Shown here: one piece after another, positions 10,722-22,073 of the stretch
Position numbering within the stretch: the first letter of the stretch is position 1
Layout: every line of letters starts with the position of its first letter
NCBI GenBank assembly: GCA_029298735.1
Contig: JANSLP010000116.1
Location: forward strand, 1-64,000
From: Ophiostoma sp. CBS 140.51
Lineage: Eukaryota; Ascomycota; Sordariomycetes; Ophiostomatales; Ophiostomataceae
Length of the DNA: 64,000 nucleotides
Direction of reading: 5' to 3'
The notes under the pieces: generated by a model
The model's input: only the letters and a program-made list of their open reading frames with translations
Database searches by the model: none
What the model was told of the DNA's origin: nothing
Program-made: the position numbers and the translations under genes

Positions 10722-12257
10722 TTACTTCCCAGCAACCTCCTTCTCCGTCGCCTCCTTGATGCGCTTGCCCAGGCCGGCGTCGACGCGCGAAAACATGCCG
10801 TACGTCCGCTCACGCGTGTCCTTCTTTGCGCCCGATAGGTGGCCCGCCACGTTGTGCACAAAGTTGTCCTGCTGTCCGGGCTGCTTGCCCAGCACCTTCC
10901 ACAGGCCGGCCGGCTGCTCAAAGTCGAGGTCCGTCACGTCGCCAAACACGGCCCATGTCGCCTCGCCCGTCCACTTCTCGTGCGACGCGGTGCCCAAGCC
11001 GTTCGGCTTGTACGTCAGCGGACGGTAGGAGCTCTGGTAGTTGGGGTTCGCGCCAAGGTTTCCGTTGACGTTCATCTGGCCGTCGCGCACAAACGGGTTG
11101 TACGACCGGATCGGCGTGTTGACAGGGATCTGGTGGAAGTTGCCGCCCAGACGGTGGCGGTGCGTGTCAGCGTACGAGAACAGACGGCTCTGCAGGACGG
11201 GGTCAGCCGACGGCTCGGCACCCGGCACCAGGTTCGATGGCGCAAACGCGGCCTGCTCAATCTCGGCAAAGTAGTTTTGCGCGTTGCGGTTGAGCGTCAT
11301 GCGACCAAACGGCCGCAGCGGGAACTCGCCCTGCGGCCACACCTTGGTGAGGTCGAAGACGTTGTAGCGGAACTTCTCGGCCTGCTCGGGCGTCATCACC
11401 TGCAGGTACGTCGTCCACGACGGGTTGTCACCGCGGTCAATGGCCTCGAACAGGTCCTGTGTCAGCCAGTCCGGGTTCGACCCGTCCTTTTCGCCGGCCT
11501 CCTCGTTGGTAAAGGTCGCGACGCCCTGGTCTGACTTGAGGTGGATCTGCACGTACACAAACGATCCGTCCGGCTTGGTGAACTTGTACGTGTGGCCCGA
11601 GTAGCCGTGCATCTTGCGGAACGATGCCGGCGTGCCACGATCCGAGAACAGCGTCATGACCTGGTGCACCGACTCCTGATGCGTCGACAGGTAGTCCCAG
11701 AACATGGTGGCATCCTTGAGGTTTGTCTGCGGGCTGCGCTTCTGCGTGTGGATGAAGGTCGGGAAGTTGGTCGGGTCCCGCAGGAAGAAGACAGGCGTGT
11801 TGTTGAAGACCCAGTCCCAGTTGCCCTCTTGGGTGTAGAACTTTGTCGCAAAGCCACGAGGGTCGCGAGCCGTGTCGGCCGATCCCTTCTCACCACCGAC
11901 CGTTGAGAAACGGGTCAGCAGCGGCGTCTTCTTGCCAATCGGCCCCGTGAGCATGTCAATCGTCGTCAGGTCGCTGATATCATGCGTCAGCTCAAACTCT
12001 CCGTAAGCACCGGCGCCCTTGGCATGGACCACACGCTCAGGGATGCGCTCGCGGTCAAAGTTGGCCAGCAGATCGATCAGGTGGAAGTCCTGCAACAACA
12101 GCGGGCCATTGCCAACGCGCTGGTACTTCTTGGGGTCGTCAATGGGGTAGCCACTGGTCGTTGTGTACGTCGGCTTCTCATCGTAATGGTAGGTCGACTC
12201 GACGTGCTTGTAGGCAGCGCCGCGCTCGCCGTCGGTTGCCACTGCGGGGTGAACCAT
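10722..12257 (-). CDS. small-subunit monofunctional haem catalase
   Basis: Single exon, 511 residues. It disproportionates hydrogen peroxide to water and oxygen. The active-site signature FDRERIPERVVHAKGAG places the catalytic His at residue 78. GNWDWVFNNTPVFFLRD holds the distal Asn (152/153). RLFSYADTHRHRLG is the proximal haem-ligand signature, with the axial Tyr at 362. The length fits the clade-3 small-subunit type, not the large-subunit secreted catalases; there is no signal peptide. The C-terminus is KEVAGK, so no classical SKL-type peroxisomal signal is present and a cytosolic location is likelier. I chose ATG 12257-12255 (context CACCATGG) because the longer frame upstream begins at a non-ATG codon. 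Confidence 0.97.
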   Translation of the reverse strand: MVHPAVATDGERGAAYKHVESTYHYDEKPTYTTTSGYPIDDPKKYQRVGNGPLLLQDFHLIDLLANFDRERIPERVVHAKGAGAYGEFELTHDISDLTTIDMLTGPIGKKTPLLTRFSTVGGEKGSADTARDPRGFATKFYTQEGNWDWVFNNTPVFFLRDPTNFPTFIHTQKRSPQTNLKDATMFWDYLSTHQESVHQVMTLFSDRGTPASFRKMHGYSGHTYKFTKPDGSFVYVQIHLKSDQGVATFTNEEAGEKDGSNPDWLTQDLFEAIDRGDNPSWTTYLQVMTPEQAEKFRYNVFDLTKVWPQGEFPLRPFGRMTLNRNAQNYFAEIEQAAFAPSNLVPGAEPSADPVLQSRLFSYADTHRHRLGGNFHQIPVNTPIRSYNPFVRDGQMNVNGNLGANPNYQSSYRPLTYKPNGLGTASHEKWTGEATWAVFGDVTDLDFEQPAGLWKVLGKQPGQQDNFVHNVAGHLSGAKKDTRERTYGMFSRVDAGLGKRIKEATEKEVAGK

Positions 12258-14654
12258 GGTGACGATGTGTGAAAGCAAATTTGTTTGCTAAATGTGTGTT
12301 GCTAGGGGGTATCGTGGTCTTCGGTATGACGTATCTGGATCTCGTCTGATACAGCCTTTCAAATCCAAAGGTGATGTTAAGAAGAGGGAGAAGATAGGGG
12401 CACCAGTTGCTTGCTACGAGAGGAAGGACCATATATATTTTCCCAGGGAAGGTGCATCAAGGAGCTTCAGGCAAAGCTCCTTCTTCTTTCGTCATACCTG
12501 ACTACGCTTTGGTGCTTTGTTATTGCTGTTTTGTGGTGCATCGCTCTTGCCCAACAAACTCGATCTTTGCCTCCCTCGGAGCAACCACGGCATCTGCTAC
12601 CAGCTTTGTATCGCTCTTTCCTGTCTCGAGAAAGTATACAAGCTCAATCGCACTTGCCCACCGCAACATCAAAAGTCGCCTCAGCACGCACTGTAGACAA
12701 AGGGTACCTCCTTCCTAGCGAGATCCATTGGGCGACTTACACCAGACACCGGTGACGACATATAAATCGGGCGGCCCCACTGTATTCTACTCAATAGTTT
12801 CGCCGCGCTTGGGGAAATCGCAACAAAACCGCACACAATGCGACCACGAAGCTACTAATGCTACCTACCCCGATCTACGCTGACTCCCAAGCAACAAAAA
12901 GCAAACGGCTGTACGATCTTGTGCAGGAGAAAAGAACATAAAAATGTATGAAAAAGGATAAGGAAGCAGTGAGAACGTTGAGTGCAACGGCAAGTATCAT
13001 ACGATCTGTGGACGGGCTTTGTTTCGAGCCAATGGCAGCTTGGCGATTTCGAAAAGGACAATGAGAAGTTGGAACAAGGTCCATCCGGAAGTCCAGGGAT
13101 GGACGACAAAGGGACAGGAACTGCCCAGCTGCCTTGAGTGGAAGCGTGAACCTAGGCTTGGTGGTGGACTAGCATATATGTTGCCGGCATGCAGGAGGCA
13201 TCGGGGAATGGAATACATCATTGATTGTGATTTGCTCCCTGGTGGGCGAGCTTGGAGGCGACTTTGTCAGGCACAAAAACGCGCGCCGTAACGGGGCGTC
13301 AGGTCCCGGCCAACTATTTTTGATTGATTACTGTTATTTGTTCGATTTGATCGAGAAAAGGTTGATTTAAGTTTGGATTTTCCTTTGTGTTGTCGGATCT
13401 AATATAATTCATATTTTTAAAAATGTCAGAAAAAGAAAATAAATCCATCCTACTTACAATTTCGCAAACCCTCCTTCAATTTAGTAGTGTAAGTTGGCAC
13501 CACCAAACACTTGTTATTGCCAATCCCGAGATGCCATTGCATAGACTTGCGATCAGCTCACCAGGTCACAGGACCACGCGTCTTGCCTCCTGTTCTTTTG
13601 CCTCTGCGTGAGACAACGTACGAGAGTGCTCCGAAAGCGGAGTCCTTTTTCTTTTCACGTCACCAGAGTGCCCTAAATGCCCAGAACAATCTTTATCTGG
13701 ACGCTTTGTATTAATAAAAGAAAGTGCGACGGGTGTTGGAGGACGCGCCCAGGCTGTCCAGATCCCGGTCCAGACGCCGATGCTGAGGTGAAGTTCTGCA
13801 AAGGTGAAGAGTAGAATAACGACTGCCGTCGCAGCCTGTAACATCTATGTTGCCCCAACAGGCTCGGCCGAGACAAGCCGGCCATGCTGCCGACACGCAT
13901 GCTGTCTTCCGTAAATAGAAACGTGCTGACTGTTGGTCTTGCATACGGAGTCGGATCTATGTCTTTTCGCGTGGTGTGATGTACCACGTGAGAAGACGAG
14001 ATGTTCTGGACTCGGATAGACTTTGTGCCTGTCTGATATCTCCGACACCATTCACAATGCAGATACTGGAACAAAGTAGAGAATATTAAAGATAATTGCT
14101 ATGTTCAAACATAATGATGCGGCGAGTCTATGTAACGAGCAAAAAGGAGGCAAAACAGAAGAAGAGAACCCGTCCCAGCTCATCCAAAACACCCCAAGAA
14201 CAGGCGCGACAAAATGAGGTGACGAGCAAGAATAAGAGAAGAAGCAGGAGACACGGAAAGAAAACCACAAAGCACACCCGAACTGCATTCCCGCCTGGTG
14301 TGATTTGTTGAGCCTTATCCCGGACCCAAGGTTAGAGTATTAAAATGAATGCTATTGTGAATAAATAATAAATTAACGAATCTCCTTTGCGCTTGAGAAC
14401 CTCCTCTGGTGCCGTCTCGAAGGACGCACATGCCGGTCTCTAAACCGTGGACATGCTGTGGACGGAGATTCGTTCAGTTCCGAGATGAAGCATTGTCAAA
14501 TGGTATTTTCAAGGATCGGGGTGAGCAACAGCGCCCAGTTTCTCGCTCTGTAGGATGGCACCGTGCAATGATGAACGGCAGGAAGGTTCTTTCGAGAATG
14601 GAGATTCGTTTGTTGGTCGTTTATCGTCGTCAAGGGGCAAGGAAACGCTGAGCT
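12258..14654. other. intergenic region upstream of catalase and downstream of ARL1
   Basis: No convincing gene. Open frames are short and featureless. The segment next to 12257 should hold the catalase promoter. A plus-strand TATAAAT at 12761-12767 faces away from catalase and has no recognisable gene behind it. The part nearest 14655 should be the ARL1 3' region. Confidence 0.55.
12431..12438 (-). promoter_or_regulatory. TATA-like element of the catalase gene
   Basis: On the minus strand the sequence reads AAAATATATATGG about 175 bp upstream of the catalase start codon. The spacing suits a fungal TATA box plus leader. Assigned by motif and position only. Confidence 0.45.
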
Positions 14655-15416
14655 CTACTCTTGCTGGACGGTTTGCTGTTTCGCCATGTTAGCATCCTCC
14701 GTACGTTTCAACAACGAAGACTGATCGCATTTCCCCATCCTTTTAAAGTACTTACCACCAGCCAATCCATGCCCTCGTTCACGCCCGTACCGTCGACCGC
14801 CGAACAAGCTATGATTGTCCAGTTGCGGTCCCGGAGCTGGCCCAGCTGCAGCGCCTCGGAAATGTCTGCTGCACCCTTGGCGCCCGGCTGGTCCTGCTTG
14901 TTGGCAAACACTAGCAGCGCCGCGTCCTTGAGCTCCTCCTCGTTCAGCATACCCGCCAGCTCGTCGGCCGCCGTCTGCAGCCGCTCAATATCCGTCGAAT
15001 CGACCACAAACACGACGGCCGAGGTATTGGCATAGTAGCACCGCCAGTAGGGCCGGATAGACGTCTGGCCGCCGAGATCCCACACGTTGAAGTTGAGGTT
15101 CTTGTACGTCACCGACTCGACGTTGAAGCCGATTGTCGGGATCGTTGTGACCACCTCGCCAATCTTGAGCCGGTACAGAAGTGTGGTCTTGCCGGCGTTG
15201 TCCTGGAAAAGAGGAGGAGGAAGAAGAAGGATCGTGTTAGCGGCATTGTCCTCAACAGTTACGGCACTTGTCCAAATGCAAATGCTACTCTTCATTCTTC
15301 TTAACACCTCAACAGACGAAGCTACTCACCAGACCCAGGATGAGAATCCGAATTTCCTTTTTCGAGAACAGCAGGCTCGTTAGCCATGACATGCTGCTCG
15401 ATATGTTTTGACCCAT
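14655..15416 (-). CDS. ARL1: ADP-ribosylation factor-like GTPase Arl1
   Basis: Three exons on the minus strand: 15416-15330, 15202-14756 and 14675-14655, with introns of 127 and 80 nt. They give 184 residues, the usual Arl1 length. The N-terminus MGQNISSSM has Gly2 for myristoylation, as in Arf/Arl1 proteins. GLDNAGKT (28-35) is the P-loop, PTIGFNVE is switch I, WDLGGQ (70-75) is switch II and NKQD (130-133) is the guanine-specificity motif. The tiny last exon encodes QTVQQE and completes the typical WLVQT end. Without it the frame would run on into intron-coded sequence. Arl1 works at the trans-Golgi, where it recruits GRIP-domain golgins. It does not look like an Arf proper because of the Arl1-type N-terminus and end. 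Confidence 0.95.
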
Positions 15417-16618
15417 CCTTGCGGTGTTTGTTTGCGCGGAGTGCCGCGGCTTTGGCTGTCCAAGTCGACGGGAGAGTTGAGAAAGAAACGGAGTTTCCGG
15501 GAGGAGGACCTTATTTGGAGTGTCCTCGCTTCGCCTGCCGCTCGTACGGCTTGGGACGTGTTTCGTTTTTGGAAATCTCTGGTGAAACGATGTGCCGTTT
15601 CTGTTTGATTCTGCCGCGTTGTCCGTCTAACGGTATCTCGTCGAGAGGGATGTTATTTTGTCCGCTGTTTCGTCGTCGGGCTATATCGATGGGAGGAGGG
15701 GCCTCTGGACCAAGTTCTGCTCGTGGAAGGTCTTGTTGGGATCGCTGTCGTAAAAGGGGCGAGATGGTCTCTTTATTCGTCGTGGAATTTGCTTCGTGAA
15801 GCTTGGATCGTCAAAAAGTCGTTAAAAGTGCAGCTCGTCGCGACACTGGGTATAGATACGGTATGGTATTGGATGTATCAAGAATAGAAATGGAATAGAA
15901 GGCCGGGAAGACAAGGGTTGTGCCTGAAACAGTTGAAATTTCAGTTTCTTCGTTGGTGATGCTTTGCGTTTTCTGATTTCGAAGAAATGAGCTTCGATTC
16001 GCGAAAGAGTGATCGGCGGCGACGCCTCTGCCGCGCTGTGCTTTGGCTGGACCAGGGCCCTTTGCATTAGTAAAGATGACAACTGGAAAGCACTGGACAC
16101 CGCTGACTGCTCTGTAATATGGAACGCGACAGCGGCCTGTTCGGGGCTTCGGGGCGTATATACGTGTGTTCTTTGGGCAAGGCCAGCATGTCCGTTGGCC
16201 TCTGCCCCCCCTATCCGTCCATTCCATAGGCAGGCAAGCTGCACGTGCTACAATCTTATTGCGGCGGGTCTGAAAGTCGTAGCCTTGGCGCTTGAAAGAA
16301 AAGGGGAGAAGGACGGATTTGGTGTCGAAAATAGTCACGTGAAAATATTTTCGGCGGATGGGTGACTAATCTTTGTCAGAGACCAGAAACGGGGAGGGCA
16401 AAAATGTTTGTCCGAAAAGAACAAAAAATGGAGCACAGCAAAACCCGCGCACGAAAATTTAGTTTGGGGCGTGGGTTGTGGGCAAAACTGGGTTAGAGAA
16501 AAAAAAATCGTTGATTGTATGGAACCCCCTCTCTCCGACGATTTTCTTCCGACCTTCAATCCAGCAACCTACCATTATTTTCTTTCGGAATCAACGACAG
16601 AATCAACAATCCGTCAAG
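15417..16618. promoter_or_regulatory. divergent upstream region of ARL1 and RPL39
   Basis: The 1.2 kb between the head-to-head ARL1 (minus) and eL39 (plus) starts holds no supported gene. It should contain both promoters. Polyadenine and TTTTC runs occur close to the eL39 start. Confidence 0.5.
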
Positions 16619-17220
16619 ATGCCGGTACGTATATATGGTGTTTGATAGAAAGACAGCCGAAGACGACAACACGAACACGTACGAACGGAACGCTCTCTTT
16701 TTTCTGGCACGACAAATCGACATTCCGGACGACGACACTGACCGCAAATGACATCGACTTCCACGACGACCACGATCCACCACGGTGCATCTGGGGACAC
16801 GGACTGTTTTCCTGGGGACGAACGATTGAACATGCGACCGAATCCACCGACTGAGAACAAACGCCGTTCGACGACAACCCATGCCGAATCTAGAGAGCCG
16901 ACCGAGACGACGAGGGACCGTTGGCTATCGAAGATGGAAGACAAAAGACCGGGCCTGAACATTGACTGACATGTCCTTTCCCTTCCCTGCAGAGCCACAA
17001 GTCTTTCCGCACGAAGCAGAAGCTCGCCAAGGCGCAGAAGCAGAACCGCCCGATCCCCCAGTGGATCCGTCTCCGGACCGGTAACACCATTCGGTACGAT
17101 GACCTCCTATACTGATGCACCGCGGTGCAGCGTCCTGTTTGTCAATGCAGCACAAGACTAACCTTCACCAGCTACAACGCGAAGCGGAGACATTGGCGCA
17201 AGACCCGCCTGGGCATCTAA
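16619..17220 (+). CDS. RPL39: 60S ribosomal protein eL39
   Basis: Three exons, 16619-16624, 16993-17093 and 17172-17220, splice to 156 nt encoding 51 residues, the exact usual eL39 length. The product starts MPSHKSFRTKQKLAKAQ and continues RPIPQWIRLRTGNTIRYNAKR, ending WRKTRLGI. It is a small, very basic protein that lines the peptide exit tunnel of the large ribosomal subunit. The first exon is only ATGCCG, a short-first-exon design common in ribosomal protein genes. Intron 1 is 368 nt and intron 2 is 78 nt. Because of the 6 nt exon, no single open frame shows the whole protein. Confidence 0.98.
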
Positions 17221-18574
17221 ATGTTTACCCATTTTGTGTCTGGGAGTTGGGGGTGTGACGAGGAGTGAGGGCTTGGGAAGAAGCCGAGACAGAGGAGCGA
17301 CGAGCATCAGCGACCTGGGGAAACGGACCACACAACAAATAACATACCATTTGCGACAAGACGACGACTAGCGATTATTGCGATACCGTCACCCATTTTC
17401 TTCAGTTACAACAGCCAACGACCACCACCATGCCTAGCGTGGACGGCCAGTTTTCCACTTTGTGCCTCGTCTGACGACAGTGACCGACATGACAATTTTT
17501 CACGACTCGATTGCGTTGAACCCGGCACTGGCGTTGCGGATTGAGAATGGGCTGTGGCCCACCATATGGTTTTCCTTCGGTGTTCTGCTCATTCATTGTT
17601 GCTTCCTTTTCTCGGTCCCCTTCTTCTGCACCCTGCTCCGTGAGTCTCACGAAGGATGTGTGTTTTCTTTTCTTACGAATAACCTCCCCGAAAACAAAAC
17701 GGGAGGAAGGACGGAAACCTTATATTCCTTGTATGGAGAAAAAGGAAGGAGGAGTTGACGGCATCCAAAAAAAATGGGAGTAAACGGGTATATTTTTTGT
17801 TTACCCTCTGAGATCTACATCAGAGCTTTTTTTTACAGAAAAGGAAATGAAATAAAAAAACAACAAAACATTCAAAAAAATAGGACTTGCTCAGTCTTTG
17901 CCGTGACCTGACGAGAGTAGCTTTGCTCTATGTTGTATCGGACATGACGGAGACCTTACTGTCTTGCTGTTGAACTTTCTCAGAGCACACAACGGCTTTA
18001 TTCATTCTCTTCTGTCTTACACTCTGCACAAGATACGAGTGCTCGAAACTGGCAATATTGAATCCACATTGCATAGAATGATGCCAAAAATAGCGAGTCA
18101 GCTTGCCAGTTCCGATTCCAACACTGGGTATCAAGGGATGCGGTCAAGCCGTGAGACACACTCTTTCTTTGACGGTAGCCACGTTGGTACCTTCAATACG
18201 TTGCTGTCTGAATATGGAATGGAATCCGAGTACACACCGTCGGCTGTTCTTTGGTGTCCATACTTCCCATAGTAAAAAACCTTCTTCACACAACGATAAT
18301 CGACAGTCCATACGAAAGCAAAAGCAAAAAGAACACAGCCCATTTTAAAACCCGCGAACACTATGGTTTAGAGTAAAGAATACACTTGGTAAAAAGAGCA
18401 TACGGACCACAGGCCGTCCAAGCAACAAATCCGGAGACATAAGGTATAGCAATAAAACATAAGAAAAAAACACCATAGACCAAAAGGATGCAATTCGCAA
18501 TGACATCAAACAAAAAAGAACGACGGGGGCACAGGTTGCCCAGGTCCCAGTCGCGTCTATAATATGTTTGCTGC
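17221..18574. other. intergenic region between convergent RPL39 and SKP1
   Basis: Contains the 3' regions of both neighbours. No recognised gene. A short open frame from ATG 17489 to 17758 (89 codons) includes one strongly hydrophobic stretch but has no known match in my reading. Poly-A and poly-T runs lie around 17765-17880. Confidence 0.5.
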
Positions 18575-19240
18575 TTAACGGTCCTCGGCCCACTCGTTCT
18601 CTCTCCGGATCTGCTCCTCCTCCTCCGGGGTGAAATCATTCGTAATGTTGAACGTCTTGCGGATCTCCTCGGGAGACTTGCCCTTGATCATGTTGGCAAC
18701 AGTCTTGCAGCCAACATCAAGAAGGGCCTTGATGTCCATGTAGTTGGCAGCCTGCGAGAAAAGAATGTGTTAGTATCAATGCATAGGGAGCGAAAGTATG
18801 GGGAGCGGAAAGTGAGGATACGTACGAGAATGATCTCAAAGAGCATCTCCTGGTCGACCTGCATGAACTTCTGGTCCCACTCCTCGATATCGGTGGTCTT
18901 CTTGCGGCTCTCAGTCTCCTCCTCGTTGGTGCCGAGGGGGTCGTTGCGGTGGTGCTCGCAGTACTCGATGACCTTGCGAAGAACGGCCTCGTTGACCTGT
19001 GGTATGGAAGACACGCGGTTAGTTTGGAAAACACGGCAGATCAAGAGATACGAATCAAGACAGATGGAAACGTACGTTGGGCAGAGGGACGGGGCCGAGA
19101 TCCTCAACACCCATGCTCTTCAGATCTTCCAGCATCGTGCTAAGAAGCGCGGAGCGGATGGCGACATCGTAGTCGACAGTGATAATGCTGCCATCGTTGC
19201 TCTGAAGCGGGATCTTGTCGAAGCTCTTCTCCTCAGGCAT
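18575..19240 (-). CDS. SKP1: SCF ubiquitin ligase adaptor Skp1
   Basis: Three exons on the minus strand: 19240-19076, 18996-18826 and 18751-18575, with introns of 79 and 74 nt. They give 170 residues. The POZ-like N-terminal part (SNDGSIITVDYDVAIRSALL) binds cullin. The C-terminal part ([43 protein letters not shown], then ENEWAEDR) is the F-box-binding Skp1 dimerisation domain. It links F-box proteins to Cul1 for substrate ubiquitination in cytosol and nucleus. Donors are GTACGT in both introns. The Aspergillus orthologue is SconC. Sequence and length are ordinary for the family. Confidence 0.97.
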
Positions 19241-22073
19241 ATTGGCGGTGGGTTGGGGTTGGTTGGATAAAAAGGTTTGTTCTGAAGAGAAATGTTAGAT
19301 AAAACAATAACGAAAATAGAGTTCGATGTGATGGATGGGATGCAGTTCGAGACAGTGTCGCGGGGGAAAGGCGGTGATGCAAGGCTGAGCGGGGGAGGGG
19401 ATGCGTAGCGAATGCAGTCGTATTGAATGCGTGCTAGATGTAATGCATCGATGCAAACTGGCTCTCCGCGGCACCTCGAGACGCTGTTTCGGCGATGCGA
19501 CCGAGAAGGCTGTGACGATTGTCGAAGTGCGGTTCTGGTGGAGCGGGAGGCGGTGATGCGTGTGGGACACGTCTGATGGGGTGCGCAAACCTACAAGATT
19601 GTATTTGGAAGCAGAGATAGAGCTGCAAGGGAAAATCTGGCGGTGTCGTTGGAACGGTCGTCGATTAAAAGTCGTGGTGCAGGAGAGAAAACGGATCTTG
19701 AATTAGAAGTTGTGGGAATGAAGTGATGATGTGAGCTATGGAGGGGAAAGTAGAGTAGAGTGGAAGGGACGGCGAAGACGGCCGGAAAAATTGGGTAAGC
19801 GTTAGGTTGCTCTTTGGCCTTGAGTGCCAGGGAATCTCGGAGGGCGGGGGTCGCTGCTGCCTGAGTATTGATTGGCTGTGATTGCTGTGTTGGAGCTGAC
19901 GCTTTTGTGTGAAGGAAGGTGCGGAGGGTTGTTGGTACGAAGTACGTAGTTCGGTGTTTCTTGTCACAATTCACAAAGCAGCATAATATTTTTCGAGGAA
20001 GGAGCATCGCTTTATATTTTTTTTTTTACTTTCACATCATCTCGTCACCGACAGTACTCAATTTTTGCGACTTTGCGTGCGTTGCGAGAGGTATCTTACT
20101 ACTACGTACCTGTTGGCCTCACGCTGGACGAGGCAGAAAGCGTGCAGGAAGTGGGCCAGGCACGGCCACCTTTTCCAGCGGATTGAACCCTAGAAACGAA
20201 CTGAACAAAAAGGCTGCATACAAAGGCTTCAAAGGCCATAAAGTTTTAAAGACCACAAAGGCTACAAAGACCTCCTTCCCCGTCTGTGGCTGAAAGGGTT
20301 TAGGCACCAACGACGTGCTGTTGGGATGGTCCTGCCGTGTCTTTTTGACTCTCGATGGGGACTGTTCCCTGCTAATGCGACTGCAACAGGGGCAGGCTGC
20401 ACTACTTCCGGCGGATGTCTTCTCCTGAGCAGGCCTTTCTTCGCTCCTTCTTTCTGCCTTCTGGGAGAAAGCTGAGCCTCTGCCTGGGACACGATGGGTC
20501 GCAACTAGACACGTCGAGACTAGTGTACTGGCTCTCTGTCTGCCTTGTGCTGCAAACCGAAAAGACGGAAAGAACAGCCTGTGTGATATGTTTTGCAACG
20601 GCAGGAAGCCAAGCCGCACTTTCTTTGAATCCCTTTCTTTTGATTTTCTTTGATTTGTTTTTGACAAGGAAAGCGCGATGCAGCCAGTTCACGATGCGAC
20701 CGAAAAAGTACGTGTCTACGACCAATCCGCTCGCAGTACAAATAAGAATCACAAAACGGAATATGACGCGCTGTGGAATGGAAAGCTTTTCCTCAGTTGC
20801 AACTCTCTTCATCAGCACTGAAAAGGTCAGGAGTGTTGGTCAGGAGAGGAGACAGAACCAAAAGTGGTGTGCCTCGTGAATCAAACGTCCCAGAGCAGGC
20901 GCGACTCTGCTGGCCAGTTGACATCGCCATGTGGTCGATCAACGGTGGCTCTTTCTCTGTGTGCCTCTTTTCCCCTTTTGCCGCTTTCAGGCCTGTTCGC
21001 TTGCGGTCTAGTTCTAGCGCAAACAGGGGGGGCAGGGGAAGGTGCGATGGGATGGAATGCGCGCTCTTGTTCAGCGTTGCATGCAACATGGGTGGCACCT
21101 GCTGTTGGAGTGCTTTGGGCCTCCAGCGTTCCCAAGACGGCAGGCGGAAGGTGCGCCGTGTCTTACACCACACTAATACCGCTCGTTAATTAATTTGCGG
21201 AGCAAGAGGCAAGCTAGCGGTCTATTTACAATGCCCATTTTTATTATTTTTATTATTGACTTGCTGCAGCTCCGTTTCTGTTGATCTGTCTCCTTTTTGA
21301 GGCTCCCCCCTTTCCTGCGCGACAAGGGGTTACAGCGTTCTCATTCTCGACAGGGAAGGCGCTCGAATCGCGTGTTTTATCTTTCGCGGTCAACTCACCT
21401 TCTGTGAGGCTCCTTCCACGTTCCAGGGCTGCAAGATTTGCTTCATTTCGTTTCTCGCCTTCTCGTTCTGAAAATTTCGGGCTCTCCTTCTCTCCTGCTA
21501 TTATTCCTCTTTCTCTTCTCTCCAACAACGCCCGACGGCTGCTTTTCCGTCTCTTTTGTCTCCCACCACGACCACGACTACGCCTGCGTTTACTTGCGCA
21601 CGACTTTTTCGACCGGGGCTCCCGACTATGATGCCGTTGCGTCTCCCTGTGGCCTCATCCATCTAACGATGCATTTGCTGTTGTCGCCGCAGCTCGAGCG
21701 CGGTCACGATCTGTTTACGGCCTTGGCCTCGTCTTTTACTCGGAAGTTCTGCCTTTAAGAAAGGCCGACCTTACTTCAACACTACTTCGACCTCTCTTTT
21801 TCACATTTTGGACGTGAGGTCGCTCTCTTCTCTTCGAACCCCTCCTCGCGCGACTTCTTGGACGCCCCGTTTGCACCCTCGACAACCCCCCGGTTCTTCC
21901 GTCCGACGGCCTTTTCCTCTCGTCGATACTTTGTTTGCGCGCCTAATCTGCCTCTCTTGGCTGCGACGCGCTTCTCTTCCTTTCTCTTCGAACGTTCCTT
22001 CCCTTCTCGACCCTCCTTTACGACCGTTTCCTTCCTCATATTCCGCCTTCTCTTCTCACAACTTTCGCCCACG
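19241..22073. other. divergent upstream region of SKP1 and SMP3
   Basis: This 2.8 kb region separates head-to-head SKP1 (minus) and SMP3 (plus). No convincing gene is present. The plus strand is notably C/T-rich from about 21250 to 22070, running to the SMP3 start, which suits a long promoter/leader. An AT-rich stretch with repeated TTATT lies at 21239-21257. Confidence 0.5.

Noticed and set aside
12258..12278. Upstream extension of catalase by seven residues
   Set aside because: The extension begins at TTG; the ATG at 12257 has a good initiation context and fits the family.
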